A stretch of DNA of 64,000 bases from JADFGZ01 sp965222345 (GTDB lineage: Bacteria > Acidobacteriota > Terriglobia > 2-12-FULL-54-10): positions 1,116,001-1,180,000 of the forward strand of contig CBDCTS010000007.1 in assembly GCA_965222345.1 (NCBI GenBank). Direction: 5' to 3'. This document shows positions 42,458 through 52,031 of the stretch, in pieces. Position 1 is the first letter of the stretch. Each line of letters begins with the position of its first letter. The notes under the pieces are model-generated. The model saw only the letters and a list, made by a program, of their open reading frames with translations. It ran no database searches and had not been told where the DNA came from. Made by a program: the position numbers and the translations under genes.

Positions 42458-42954
42458 AAATCGGTCACTTTCGGGAAGCCGGTCAAGGAGTCGATGGACA
42501 CTTGCACCTGACGGCGAGGATTTTCCAGCACGATCTCGAACGGGTCCGAGTCACCGTCGGGAGAGAAAAGAAACCGCCGGGTCCCCGAAGCCGCATCCGT
42601 CTCGCCGGGCCGGATCGTTCCCACGCGGACCGCTGGCGGAAGCTCAAAGCTCCGGCTCCCGGCGCGGCGGGCTTGGCCAGCATCATCTGTGTTCACGTCA
42701 ATATCGGTGACGGAGATGGTCCCGGATACCGTATCGATCTCCAGTTGAAAAAATCGCTGCCGGTGGACGGCCTGATCGCGCGCATACCTGGCTGCGGCAG
42801 CCAGCCGCCGGGCCGAGGAGCGAAGTTCCAGCGTGCCGAGTCCGGCGCGGATGGAAGGAAACACAACGGCCAGCAGAATGGAAGCCAGGGCAGCGACCAC
42901 CAGCAGTTCCAGCAGAGTGACCCCTTGCTGCTTGTTTTTCTGGTTACCTGTCAC
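42454..42954 (-). CDS. gspH: Minor pseudopilin GspH
   Basis: 166 residues. Prepilin signal QQG-VTLLELLVVAALASILLA with the +5 Glu, followed by the GspH/FimT-like pattern RSSARRLAAAARYARDQAVH and a beta-rich domain. It lies between gspG and gspI, overlapping both. Confidence 0.88.
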   Translation of the reverse strand: MTGNQKNKQQGVTLLELLVVAALASILLAVVFPSIRAGLGTLELRSSARRLAAAARYARDQAVHRQRFFQLEIDTVSGTISVTDIDVNTDDAGQARRAGSRSFELPPAVRVGTIRPGETDAASGTRRFLFSPDGDSDPFEIVLENPRRQVQVSIDSLTGFPKVTDL

Positions 42955-43456
42955 TTCGAGTACTCCAGCTCACGACGTCGCTATCTTCTCCCTCACCGCC
43001 CATCCGACCATCAGCTCCCAGCGAGATAATGTCCGGTTCATCCCCGTGTTCGCCGGGGAACCTGTAAACGTATTCATAGCCCCAAGGGTCCAGAGGAACT
43101 TCCTGCGGCAGGTAAGGACCGTCCCATCGCTCCTCATCCTCCGGCTGGATGCGCAACGCCGCCAGCCCTGGTTCGGTAGTGGGAAAACGGCTGGTGTCCA
43201 GCTTGTAAATACCCAGCGCCGTTTGGAAGTTGTTGATCTGCGCCCGGGCCGCTGTAACACGCGACCTGCCCACCTGCCGGAAGAGGCGAGGACCCACCAG
43301 CGATGCGAACAGCGCAATGATGGTGACCACAACGAGCAGTTCGATGAGGGTCACGCCGGTTTCCGGATTCCGTCCTCTTGACGGGGAGACGGTTTGTCTT
43401 TTTCCTGTTTTGCAACTAGCCCTTTGCATTGTGTACCTCGCACTGGAATGGGACAT
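42944..43456 (-). CDS. gspG: Major pseudopilin GspG
   Basis: 170 residues. Prepilin signal ETG-VTLIELLVVVTIIALFAS with the +5 Glu, then the GspG body (ALGIYKLDTSRFPTTEPGLA, WDGPYLPQEVPLDPWGYEYV) and the calcium-site region near the C-terminus (DEPDIISLGADGRMGGEGED). The leader is unusually long (about 33 residues). The ATG at 43456 shares a base with the gspF stop; an ATG at 43429 with GCGAGG upstream is the alternative start. Confidence 0.93.
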   Translation of the reverse strand: MSHSSARYTMQRASCKTGKRQTVSPSRGRNPETGVTLIELLVVVTIIALFASLVGPRLFRQVGRSRVTAARAQINNFQTALGIYKLDTSRFPTTEPGLAALRIQPEDEERWDGPYLPQEVPLDPWGYEYVYRFPGEHGDEPDIISLGADGRMGGEGEDSDVVSWSTRSDR

Positions 43457-44715
43457 CAGAACGGGACGTCATTGATGCTGGTGATGGCCAGCAACAGAGA
43501 AAGCACGATGACTCCCACCGTGAGTCCCATGCCCAAAATCACTACCGGTTCAAACAAAGCGGTCAGCCGCCGGACGGCGACCCGCGTTTCATTTTCGTAG
43601 ATGGTGGCCAGTCGCTCGAACATGCTGTCCAAGCGTCCGGTTTCTTCGCCCACCCGCAGCAGGTGCCCGGCCAGCGGAGGAAAGACGCCGGATTTGCCGA
43701 CCGGAGCCGCGATTCCCTCTCCGCGTTTCACGGCCTGAGCCACGTTGTCGAGCGACCGCGCGATCACCGTGTTGGCAATCATCTCCTTCACAATACCGAG
43801 CGACTGCACCAGGGGAACGCTGTTGGCCACCAGCGTGGACATGGTCCTGCTGAAACGGGCCGTCTCCGCCTTGCGAAGCAACTCACCCACCAGGGGGAGA
43901 CGGAGCTGGAAACGGTCCCAGCGTTCGCGGCCAGCCGGCGTGCGGATTAAGCGGCGGAAGAAAAATATCCCGGCGACAACAGCCAGAACAGCTATACCGC
44001 CATAGCGTTGGAGCAGCTCACTGGCCCGAAGCAACAGGTAGGTAGGCAGCGGCATCGGCAAACCGGTAGACTCGAAAACCTGGGCGAAGCGGGGAATCAC
44101 AAAGTTCATCAGCACCAGGATGGAACCGATCGCCACCAGGCTCAGCAGCGCGGGATAGACCATCGAAGAGATCAGATGGCCGCGCCATTCCGCCGCCGAA
44201 GCTTCAAACTCCGCCAGCCGCTCGAAAACCAGGTGCAGCATGCCGCTGGCTTGTCCGGCGCGCACCATGTTGACGTACAGCTTGGAGAAGACCTTACCTT
44301 GCGCCGCCAGGGCATCCGCCAGCGATTTGCCCGACTTCACCTCCCGCAGCACGTCGGCGATGATCTCTCGGAAAGCCTTGCTTTCGGTGAGTTCTAAGCA
44401 GATCGACAGGGCGCGGTCCAGCGGAACACCGGCGTTCAGGAGGGTGGAGAGTTCCTGTGTAAACAGGAGACGGTCCCGGCTCGTTACACGCCGGCCAGTC
44501 AGACTGCTCCAGGATTTGGCCCCGCTGGAACTCAGCAGGGACCCCAGCCAGCCCTCCCGGCGGGCGGAGAACTCCGGTTGCGACGTGCCGACGTGCACAG
44601 GCACAAGCCCCAGAGATTGCAGCTTGCGGGCGACATCCTTTTCCGAGGCACCCTCCTGGACTCCTTGCTCCATGCTGCCCGTGGCGGTTACCGCACGATA
44701 ATAAAAGGTAGCCAT
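43456..44715 (-). CDS. gspF: Type II secretion inner-membrane platform protein GspF
   Basis: 419 residues. It has two T2SF domains. The first contains LLFTQELSTLLNAGVPLDRA; the second contains FSRTMSTLVANSVPLVQSLG and HLLRVGEETGRLDSMFERLA. Three membrane segments lie between them and at the C-terminus. It couples the GspE ATPase to pseudopilus growth. It starts about 40 bases after the gspE stop. Confidence 0.94.
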   Translation of the reverse strand: MATFYYRAVTATGSMEQGVQEGASEKDVARKLQSLGLVPVHVGTSQPEFSARREGWLGSLLSSSGAKSWSSLTGRRVTSRDRLLFTQELSTLLNAGVPLDRALSICLELTESKAFREIIADVLREVKSGKSLADALAAQGKVFSKLYVNMVRAGQASGMLHLVFERLAEFEASAAEWRGHLISSMVYPALLSLVAIGSILVLMNFVIPRFAQVFESTGLPMPLPTYLLLRASELLQRYGGIAVLAVVAGIFFFRRLIRTPAGRERWDRFQLRLPLVGELLRKAETARFSRTMSTLVANSVPLVQSLGIVKEMIANTVIARSLDNVAQAVKRGEGIAAPVGKSGVFPPLAGHLLRVGEETGRLDSMFERLATIYENETRVAVRRLTALFEPVVILGMGLTVGVIVLSLLLAITSINDVPF

Positions 44716-44755
44716 TGTTCTTCAGTGTTTCCGCGTTATTGCACAAGCGCTTTCA

Positions 44756-46435
44756 TTAAAAGTCCTGCGTCACCCGCATGATCTCTTCCGGCGTGGTGAC
44801 CCCGGCTGCGACCTTCTGTTGCCCGTCCTCGCGCAGGGTGCGCATCCCCTGGGCGCGCGCGGCGCGGGCCAGAGCGCCAGCGTCGGCGTTGGCCAGGATC
44901 ATCTTGCGAATTTCGTCTGTGAGTTCCATCATCTCGAAGATTCCCACGCGCGATTGAAATCCGGTGTGCGCACAGGCCTCGCAGCCCGCGCCGCGGGAAA
45001 AGCGATATTCCCCTTCCTGGGCATGGAATCCCCGGGAGCGCAGCCAGGCTCCTGAGACAGTCTCTTCCCGTGTGCATTCCGGGCAATTCACCCGCACCAG
45101 CCTCTGAGCCAGAACGGCGACCAGGGACGAAGTGAGCAGGTAGTTTTCCACCCCCATGTCCGTCAACCGGGTAATGGCGCTGGGCGCATCGTTGGTGTGC
45201 AAGGTGCTGAAGACCAGATGCCCGGTCAGGGCGGCGCGGATGGCGATCTCGGCCGTCTCGCGGTCCCGAATTTCCCCCACCATGATGACATCCGGATCCT
45301 GGCGCACGATGTGCCGCAAGCCGGAGGCAAAGGTGAGTCCGATTTGGGTATTGACGTGAATCTGGTTGATTCCGTCCATCTGGTATTCAACCGGGTCCTC
45401 GATGGTAATGATCTTTCGGTCGAGCGTGTTGATCCGCTTGAGCGCGCTGTAGAGGGTCGTGGATTTGCCGCTGCCGGTCGGGCCCGTCACCAAAAAAATC
45501 CCATAAGGGCGGGAGGTGAAATGTTCCATGCGGGCCAGCATGGCGTCGGGAAATCCCAAATACTTCAGCTCGTAACGGTCGCTTTCGCTGCGGTCGAGCA
45601 GGCGCATCACTACGCCCTCGCCGTGCAGCGTGGGGAGCGTGGAGACGCGCAAGTCAACTTCCCGGCCCAGGATCTTCAGTTGAATGCGACCGTCCTGCGG
45701 CAGACGGTGCTCCGCGATATTCAGCTTGGCCATCAGCTTGACGCGGGACAGCACCGCCATTTGCAAAGGCCGGGGAGGCGCGTCCACCGGATGCAGCACT
45801 CCATCCAGGCGATAGCGGACCTGAAAAGTTTTCTCGAGCGGTTCCAGGTGAATGTCACTGGCGCGCCGCTCCACCGCGCGGGCGATCAGGTTGTTAACCA
45901 GACGAATGACGGGAACCTCGCTGGCCATATCCCGCAAATGCTCGATGTCTTCCTCGGCATTCAATGCCGTCTCTACCGTAGCGGAGCGGGACGGCTCGGC
46001 TTCCGTTTCCGGGTAATATCGCTCGATCGCCGCCAGAATTTCCTGTTCGGAGCAGAGCAGCGTATTTACCGCCATTCGAGTGGCGAGGCGCACGGCTGCG
46101 ATGGTCTCGAAATCCAGCGGGTCCGACATAGCCAGAGTAATTGCTGAGTCTTCCACGCGGATCGGCAAGAAATGGAATTGACGCATAAAGCGCAGGGAAA
46201 TACCGCTCAGCTCGGGTGCGACGGCGGGGAAGTCCTGCGGCTTCGCCAGTGGAATGGCCAGTTGCTCGGAGAGCGCCGCCAGCACGTCACGCGAAGAGAC
46301 AAACCCCAGGTCCGCCAGGATGCGCCCCAGCTTCTCGTGCCGCTCGCGCTGGAGGGCCAGCGCCTTCTCCAGCTCATCGGGCTGGAGCAGGTTTTGCTCC
46401 ATCAGTATTTCACCGAGCCGTTTCCGAAAAGCCAT
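44756..46435 (-). CDS. gspE: Type II secretion ATPase GspE
   Basis: 559 residues. The N-terminal MshEN/T2SSE domain (MEQNLLQPDELEKALALQRE) is followed by the ATPase core: Walker A GPTGSGKSTT near residue 320, Asp box TIEDPVEYQMDGINQ, Walker B DPDVIMVGEIRD and His box STLHTNDAPSA. A CPEC...CEAC zinc motif lies near 455-490. First gene of the gsp structural operon. A PilB label is possible from sequence alone, but the neighbours are Gsp-type. Confidence 0.94.
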   Translation of the reverse strand: MAFRKRLGEILMEQNLLQPDELEKALALQRERHEKLGRILADLGFVSSRDVLAALSEQLAIPLAKPQDFPAVAPELSGISLRFMRQFHFLPIRVEDSAITLAMSDPLDFETIAAVRLATRMAVNTLLCSEQEILAAIERYYPETEAEPSRSATVETALNAEEDIEHLRDMASEVPVIRLVNNLIARAVERRASDIHLEPLEKTFQVRYRLDGVLHPVDAPPRPLQMAVLSRVKLMAKLNIAEHRLPQDGRIQLKILGREVDLRVSTLPTLHGEGVVMRLLDRSESDRYELKYLGFPDAMLARMEHFTSRPYGIFLVTGPTGSGKSTTLYSALKRINTLDRKIITIEDPVEYQMDGINQIHVNTQIGLTFASGLRHIVRQDPDVIMVGEIRDRETAEIAIRAALTGHLVFSTLHTNDAPSAITRLTDMGVENYLLTSSLVAVLAQRLVRVNCPECTREETVSGAWLRSRGFHAQEGEYRFSRGAGCEACAHTGFQSRVGIFEMMELTDEIRKMILANADAGALARAARAQGMRTLREDGQQKVAAGVTTPEEIMRVTQDF

Positions 46436-46479
46436 CGCGCGTTCTGTTTCCTCCTCTGGGAATCTATGAAACTCCAGAG

Positions 46480-47133
46480 CTAGAACTCCAGGAAAGACAT
46501 CTTTTGCATGAAATCTTCGGCTGTCAATTGACGAGCCTGGTAATCGAGCAACGTCCCGCGGCGGATCACAACTCCCACCTGAATCGGCAAGTTCTCGTTC
46601 TGTTCGGGCGGGAGATTGAACAGATGAACCACGACCGCAAGGCTGTCTTCCAGGCTCATCGCGTTTATGCTGCCGCCGTGTTCCAGCAGCAGCTCACTCA
46701 GCATGCTCTTGAGTTGCTGAATCCGCTCCAGCTTCGAATCCCGCGCCTTCTTCAGCTCCTCCGGCGTATTGGGTCTGAAGTCGAAGGGGGACATGAGCCG
46801 CAGGGGGTGCAGGTTGACTTCCAGATGAAAAGCCACGCCAAACCCCGGCAGAACCATGCCTTTGGCATCCTGGAGCAGAGAAAAAGGCCGTTCAAAGGTC
46901 TGTTGAATCCTGCGGTTGAGGATATTCTGAAAGCTTTGCAGTTGATTTTTGAAGGCGAGCAGGTCCGCCTCAGACTGGAGATGCGCTGTTCCGTCCTTCG
47001 GACTGGAGGAAGCGCCGCCGCTGCCACGCAGCATCCGGGCGTCGCCTTCTCTTTCCATTTGCCCGAACGAAAGTGAATTTACCCATAGGCTCGCGGCCAG
47101 AAGAAAACCGATCATTCGCAGATTCTTTTTCAT
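46480..47133 (-). CDS. Exported protein of unknown function
   Basis: 217 residues. A signal peptide (MIGFLLAASLWVNSLSFGQ) is followed by a mainly soluble domain with GMVLPGFGVAFHLEVNLHPL and DSLAVVVHLFNLPPEQNENL. The ATG at 47133 has GGGAGGA 5 bases upstream; an earlier start is less likely. It lies in the same strand series between the anti-sigma gene and gspE, and may serve this regulon. No family recognised. Confidence 0.65.
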   Translation of the reverse strand: MKKNLRMIGFLLAASLWVNSLSFGQMEREGDARMLRGSGGASSSPKDGTAHLQSEADLLAFKNQLQSFQNILNRRIQQTFERPFSLLQDAKGMVLPGFGVAFHLEVNLHPLRLMSPFDFRPNTPEELKKARDSKLERIQQLKSMLSELLLEHGGSINAMSLEDSLAVVVHLFNLPPEQNENLPIQVGVVIRRGTLLDYQARQLTAEDFMQKMSFLEF

Positions 47134-47176
47134 CCATTCCTCCCGGGAGCGCATCCAAAGTGCGCCGGCAATCTGT

Positions 47177-47860
47177 TTACGGCTGTACGGGCAGCTCCGA
47201 TCCGGGTTGGCGCACCAAAGCGCCCATCAGGTACTGGCTCTGCACCTGCTCCTTCCACATCATGGTTTGCGCGGACTGGAAATAGCGGAAGCTCTCAGTC
47301 ATCTCCCGCAGGTCGCGCTGCCGCTGCTGTTCGGCCTGTTGAGAGGCCTGCTCCACGATCAGCGCGGAGTGGCTCTGCTGCCTGCTTTCGCTGGCGGCTA
47401 CGGCTTCGGAGATCAGTTCGAGAACTTCAGCCCGGGATGGAGCAAGAGAGGCTGCCACCACGGGGGCCATGCCAGAGGAGTTCTCCACAGAAGTGGCGGC
47501 CGCCGGAACGCCGAAAGCAAGCTGGAAATTTCCCTCCTGATAGGAAAGAGTGGTCCGGAACAGCGCCAGCAGCGCGATGGCTATGCACAGAAGCCCTCCT
47601 CCCGCCAATGCCAGCCGGGACCCGGCAGGCCAAAACCCTGACCACCGGGGGACGGGCTCTGCCACCACTGCAATCTTCTGGGGAATCTTCTCGGAAGCTT
47701 CCCCGCGAACCAACAGCGTCATCGTCTGCTTGAGCCGTGCCAGCTCTTCCGAACAGGTGTTGCAGCCCTGCAAATGGCGTCCGATTTCTTCCCTATCCTT
47801 GCCGGAGGTTTCCTCCAACAGATATTCCGTCAAAACCAATTTTGCTTGCTCACAGTTCAT
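47177..47860 (-). CDS. Zinc-finger anti-sigma factor
   Basis: 227 residues. The N-terminal anti-sigma zinc-finger (zf-HC2) has the ligands in MNCEQ and HLQGCNTCSEEL. A membrane segment (LALAGGGLLCIAIALLALF) near residue 90 and an extracytoplasmic helical, Gln-rich domain follow. It probably holds the upstream-encoded ECF sigma factor inactive. The gene starts about 110 bases downstream of the sigma gene, on the same strand. Confidence 0.85.
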   Translation of the reverse strand: MNCEQAKLVLTEYLLEETSGKDREEIGRHLQGCNTCSEELARLKQTMTLLVRGEASEKIPQKIAVVAEPVPRWSGFWPAGSRLALAGGGLLCIAIALLALFRTTLSYQEGNFQLAFGVPAAATSVENSSGMAPVVAASLAPSRAEVLELISEAVAASESRQQSHSALIVEQASQQAEQQRQRDLREMTESFRYFQSAQTMMWKEQVQSQYLMGALVRQPGSELPVQP

Positions 47861-47973
47861 CTGGAACTCCTTTTGAGAACGCTTGAGAACGCAACAGCCG
47901 GGGAGGAACCCACGGAGGGAAAATCGGCTTGCCGTTTTCCCCTGATGCTTGCGTTCGAGTTAAGCCGGGAGTC

Positions 47974-48651
47974 TTACTGCCGGCGCCCGAAAACCGCCGG
48001 CGCCGTCCGATGGGGGGTCAGAATATCCTTGAGTTGCGCAAACCCTGCATAGATTCTGGATTTCACCGTGCTCACCGGGCAGGCGAGAATCTCTGCTATT
48101 TCGGCGAATCGGAATCCATGATAAACCTTCAGCACGATTGCTTCTCGCTGTTCCGGCGTCAAGGTTTCCAGAGCTTTCTTCACCGCGAGCTCCAGTTCCA
48201 ATCCGGGAACGGATCTTGCCGGGCCGATTGGAATCGCAGAGGCCTTGCGTTGGAAGAGAGCGCCTTCCCCATCTTCTTCCGGCCAGCTTTCCGCACGCTC
48301 CAATGGGGTTCTGTTCCGGAGGTGCGAATAGGCCAGATTGTGGGCAATTCGGAAGAGCCATTGCGGGAACTTCGCTGAATCATGCAGGGTACCGAGACTG
48401 CGGTACGCTTTCAGGAACGCTTCCTGGCACAGATCCAGGGAATCCTCCCGGTTTTCGAGCAGGCGCAGCAGGTAATTGTAGAGACGCTTCTCCCAGCGCG
48501 AGACCAGCAGGTTGAAGGCCTCTACATTTCCGTCGCGCGCCCTTGCCACTAACCGGGCATCTGGATCCTTCCGAAAAAACAATACCCGACTCCAATAGAA
48601 AAGACGCCAAAGGACGAGAAAAAGTCTGGACGTCTGAAAATTTTCTTCCAC
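47974..48651 (-). CDS. ECF-type RNA polymerase sigma factor
   Basis: About 225 residues. Sigma region 2 (NVEAFNLLVSRWEKRLYNYL, SLDLCQEAFLKAYRSL) and region 4 (LETLTPEQREAIVLKVYHGF, AEILACPVSTVKSRIYAGFA) are clear. The GTG at 48651 is chosen as the start; an open frame continues upstream but is not family-like, and no strong ribosome-binding site is seen. It heads the series anti-sigma, exported protein, gsp operon, so it may control secretion. Confidence 0.85.
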   Translation of the reverse strand: MEENFQTSRLFLVLWRLFYWSRVLFFRKDPDARLVARARDGNVEAFNLLVSRWEKRLYNYLLRLLENREDSLDLCQEAFLKAYRSLGTLHDSAKFPQWLFRIAHNLAYSHLRNRTPLERAESWPEEDGEGALFQRKASAIPIGPARSVPGLELELAVKKALETLTPEQREAIVLKVYHGFRFAEIAEILACPVSTVKSRIYAGFAQLKDILTPHRTAPAVFGRRQ

Positions 48652-48923
48652 TATAACAGAGGAAGGCGGTTTTCCGAGGTAACTCAACTGATGCGTCGGA
48701 CAGTAGCCGGTCCGAGCCGTGCTGCTTGGCTTTGCCGAAGGGTGCGGCAGGGCTCTAATCGCGGATCGCAGGTCTGTCGAAGTTGCCAATTTGCCATAGC
48801 TAGCCCCCCCCGGTCTGTTCGGTGGGCACCAGTCGAAGCTGCGTGTGTAAGCAAGCGGGCAATCGACTGCTCCCCGGCGGTCCCTTCGACCGGCGTCAGG
48901 ACAGGCGCGGATCGGATTGATCC

Positions 48924-50147
48924 CTACTCCAGCGCTAGACCGGCGTCAGCTTGTGTCTCCCAGGAGGCAAACCGCCCGGCCTGGAATTTTGGGTAGGCGG
49001 CGGCGGCAATCATGGCGGCGTTGTCGGTCGTCAGGCCGGGGCGAGGGAAAAACACCGGCGGCAGCCGACCCCCAAGTTCCCGGAACCGCTCCCGCAGCCG
49101 AGAGTTTGAAGCCACTCCACCGGTAACGAAAACCGAGTTTACATCCTCGATTTCCGCTGCCGCCAGACAGTGCTGCAACAATTCCTCCGCCACCGTTTCC
49201 TGAAAGCTGGCTATCAGGTCCAGGGTCGTCGGAGAAGTGTGCGCCAGCAATTCCGCGATTCCCGTTCCGGGACGCTGTTTCCTAAGGGTGTCCCGTTCGG
49301 CACTCTCGGAGCCCAGCCCGCGGGCCTGGACGTAACGCAGGACGGCGGTCTTGATGCCGCTGAAGCTGAAGTCCAAAGGATTGCTCTTCATTTTTGCTTT
49401 GGTAAAAGCAACTGCGTTAGGGTTGCCGTGCCGGGCAAGCTGATCGAGCACCGGCCCGCCCGGATACCCAAATCCCAGCAGTTTGGCTACTTTGTCAAAC
49501 GCCTCGCCCGCCGCGTCATCTCTGGTCTGCCCGACAATGCGGTGAGTAAACAGCGGAGCGGGCGGGCGGGCATCTGCCGCCGGGATGGAAATTTTCTGCG
49601 TGCCTTTCTCCGTAACCTTTCGTGCAACCTTCTTTGTGACCTTCTCTGTTACGGCGATCAGCGTATGTCCCCCGCTGACGACCAGGGAGAGCGCAGGGAA
49701 CTCGGGTTCTTTTCGTTGCTGAAGATGTTCTTCCAGCAGCACCGCATAGATATGGCCCTCCAAATGATTGACCGCGATCAGAGGTTTGCTCAAAGAAAGC
49801 GCCAGCGACTTGGCGTAGGTGAGGCCCACCAGGAGAGCACCCACCAGACCCGGCCCCTGCGTGACGGCGACCGCGTCCAACTGCGGATACTCCAGGCCGG
49901 CCCGCTCGACCGCCTCCCGCACCACCGGCACGATGGCGCGCACGTGTTCCCGGCAGGCCAGTTCCGGCACGACGCCGCCATACTTCCCGTGCGTTGCTAT
50001 CTGCGAGGCCACCACGCTGGAAGAAATTCGCGACCCGTTCTCTACGACGGCTGCCGCCGTTTCATCGCAAGAGGTCTCGATGCCCAGGATGCGGACCGGG
50101 TTTTCCTGGGGAATTTCTTTCTTGTCGTCCATTGCGGAAACTTTCAT
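48924..50147 (-). CDS. tsaD: tRNA threonylcarbamoyladenosine transferase TsaD
   Basis: 407 residues. It makes t6A37 in ANN-decoding tRNAs. It shows GIETSCDETAAAVV, the metal motif VNHLEGHIYA, PALSLVVSGGHT, GEAFDKVAKLLGFGYPGG, and the C-terminal VFVTGGVASNSRLRERF and TDNAAMIA. Between SGGHT and GQTRDD lies an extra, lysine-rich segment of about 35 residues (EKVTKKVARKVTEKGTQK) absent from the usual 340-residue enzyme. The ATG at 50147 overlaps the upstream stop by 4 bases (ATGA). Confidence 0.93.
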   Translation of the reverse strand: MKVSAMDDKKEIPQENPVRILGIETSCDETAAAVVENGSRISSSVVASQIATHGKYGGVVPELACREHVRAIVPVVREAVERAGLEYPQLDAVAVTQGPGLVGALLVGLTYAKSLALSLSKPLIAVNHLEGHIYAVLLEEHLQQRKEPEFPALSLVVSGGHTLIAVTEKVTKKVARKVTEKGTQKISIPAADARPPAPLFTHRIVGQTRDDAAGEAFDKVAKLLGFGYPGGPVLDQLARHGNPNAVAFTKAKMKSNPLDFSFSGIKTAVLRYVQARGLGSESAERDTLRKQRPGTGIAELLAHTSPTTLDLIASFQETVAEELLQHCLAAAEIEDVNSVFVTGGVASNSRLRERFRELGGRLPPVFFPRPGLTTDNAAMIAAAAYPKFQAGRFASWETQADAGLALE

Positions 50148-51085
50148 TGCCGGAACCTGCGGACCACGATCCGGTCTCCCACCTCAAAGCTCATCAAATC
50201 CTCGCCAACTTCTAAAGGACCGCTGTAGGTTTTGCGCGTGGGTACGATGAAATCTTCCGGCGGAGCCGCCGCAGGAGACATGTGGGAATAGACCGCCAGT
50301 TTTGGCTTCACGCGCGTGAAGATTTCTCCCGCCTGCTCCGGCGTGGTGTGATGAGCAATGATGGTTCGCGCGCGCGCCAGGGGATACCCAAGGGACTGGA
50401 AGCGATCTTCTCCGGCAACCACCTCGTGGATTAACAATGCCGCTCCCTGCGCGAACCGAACCAAGTTTTCCGAGGGGCGAGTATCTCCGGAAAGAACCAC
50501 GGACCGACCCGCGTAATCGATTCGGTACCCAAACGCCGGCTTGACCGGACTGTGATCGACATCGAACGCGGTCACCTTCACTCCGTTCCGTTCGTACACA
50601 ACGCCCTCGGTGATGTCGTGCGCGACGATCAGCACGCCTTCCGGCGACGGCCGCGTATCATATAGCCGGATGCGAATATCAAACCGGTACGCTTGATCGA
50701 GGTGCGACATCATCTCTGTAGTCCCTCTCGGACCCCAGACGCGAAACGGGACCTCTCGGCGCCCAGCCGTGGTCCATCCCGTCAGCCACAGATCCGGGAT
50801 TCCCACCACGTGATCGGAATGCAGATGCGTGAGAAAGAGGGTGTTTACCGTGCCCAACGGCATTTTCAGTTGGTAGATTCGTTGCGCGGCGCCTCGCCCG
50901 CAGTCAAACAGAAGTTTTTCCGTTCCGGCTTCCACCAGGATGCTCGGTCCAAACCGGTCGATCACCGGGGCAGGACTGCCCGTGCCGAGCAGCGTCACCT
51001 TGAAGCTTTGTGCCTGCGCGAGAGTCGGCGCGAGCAGGAGCAAGACTCCGGCAATCGCTTGGAAGATCATGGCCGCCACACTCAT
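50144..51085 (-). CDS. Exported metallo-beta-lactamase-fold hydrolase
   Basis: 313 residues. A signal peptide (IFQAIAGVLLLLAPTLAQA) is followed by an RNase Z/arylsulfatase-like MBL domain: LLGTGSPAPVIDRFGPSILV, the metal motif THLHSDHVVG, and later LSGDTRPSENLV and IIAHHTTPEQAGEIF. The substrate is unknown. The ATG at 51085 is preferred because GGAGA and the signal peptide fit; the upstream extension lacks both. It is coupled to tsaD. Confidence 0.85.
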   Translation of the reverse strand: MSVAAMIFQAIAGVLLLLAPTLAQAQSFKVTLLGTGSPAPVIDRFGPSILVEAGTEKLLFDCGRGAAQRIYQLKMPLGTVNTLFLTHLHSDHVVGIPDLWLTGWTTAGRREVPFRVWGPRGTTEMMSHLDQAYRFDIRIRLYDTRPSPEGVLIVAHDITEGVVYERNGVKVTAFDVDHSPVKPAFGYRIDYAGRSVVLSGDTRPSENLVRFAQGAALLIHEVVAGEDRFQSLGYPLARARTIIAHHTTPEQAGEIFTRVKPKLAVYSHMSPAAAPPEDFIVPTRKTYSGPLEVGEDLMSFEVGDRIVVRRFRQ

Positions 51086-51209
51086 TTTTATTTCTCCTTC
51101 GGTCCAGCCAAGCGGTTCTTCTGGCCCGGCGCGGTTGAGTCTTGAACGGATACAAGATTCTTCTTCGTATCCATCATCATTCACGCATTCTTTAACGCAT
51201 CGAGTGTTC

Positions 51210-51719
51210 TTATTGTAGCCGAAACACGCGCTGACACCAGGATACCTTCCTCGTGAACGTTCGAGAATTGAAAGGGATTGTTCCTGCGGATGTCAGAAGG
51301 AGACTGTGAACCCTCTTGCCGCTTGTGGGCGGATTCTCTAAAATGAGGCGTCGTTTTGAAGCTGCTGTTGGTAAGAAGTCCGAGTCCACCGCAGAAAAGA
51401 GGGGCGATGCCGTCGCAGGAGCAATATCTCCGGTCTGGAGGAACTCATGGAAGAAAAAGATAAACGTGGGAGTAAGCGGATTGCCCAAATGATTACCATC
51501 CGGGTAGTGCAAAATGCAGTAGGAGGGAGCCTTGGCCGTGGGACAGGCAGCCGAAAGCATTGAGGTGAATAACAATTGAGGCGTATAAAAACGGCGGTCC
51601 CCTGAAAGCCCGGTCCAGGTATGAACCGGGATCGGAGGTGATGATTCTCAATCCGAAGAATTTGCAAAACGGCCCGTTCAAAGTCGTTTGGGCAAAACCT
51701 TCGCCCGCCGGAACCTGCG
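51210..51719. other. Intergenic stretch without a recognised gene
   Basis: About 500 bases separate the exported hydrolase gene from acyP. Several frames are open, including a short plus-strand one at 51343-51492 (49 residues), but none has convincing start signals or a recognisable family. No RNA structure could be identified by eye. Confidence 0.4.
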
Positions 51720-51989
51720 ATGAAAACAGCCAAACGGTATTTCGTGGAAGGACGAGTACAAGGAGTCGGCTTTCGTTTTTTTGTGGAGAGAGTAGCTGCG
51801 GAGTTAGGGCTGCAAGGGTATGTGCGGAACCGTGCTGACGGCCGCGTGGAAGTGTACGCCGCCGGAGCGGAGGGAGCGTTGGCACAATTGCGGGAGAGGC
51901 TGAAAACCGGCCCCCGGGCCAGCCGCGTGGTGCGGCTGGAAGAACAGATGGTTCCGTTCCAACAATACAAAGGTTTTTCGATTCAATGA
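51720..51989 (+). CDS. acyP: Acylphosphatase
   Basis: 89 residues, the usual size. It has the catalytic motif VEGRVQGVGFRFF with the catalytic arginine, and GYVRNRADGRVEVYAAG with the catalytic asparagine. It hydrolyses acyl phosphates in the cytoplasm. It lies 42 bases upstream of apt on the same strand. Confidence 0.95.
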   Translation: MKTAKRYFVEGRVQGVGFRFFVERVAAELGLQGYVRNRADGRVEVYAAGAEGALAQLRERLKTGPRASRVVRLEEQMVPFQQYKGFSIQ

Positions 51990-52031
51990 GGCTTCCAAGG
52001 AAGATTCGGTGAGGCGCACGCGAGGAATACA

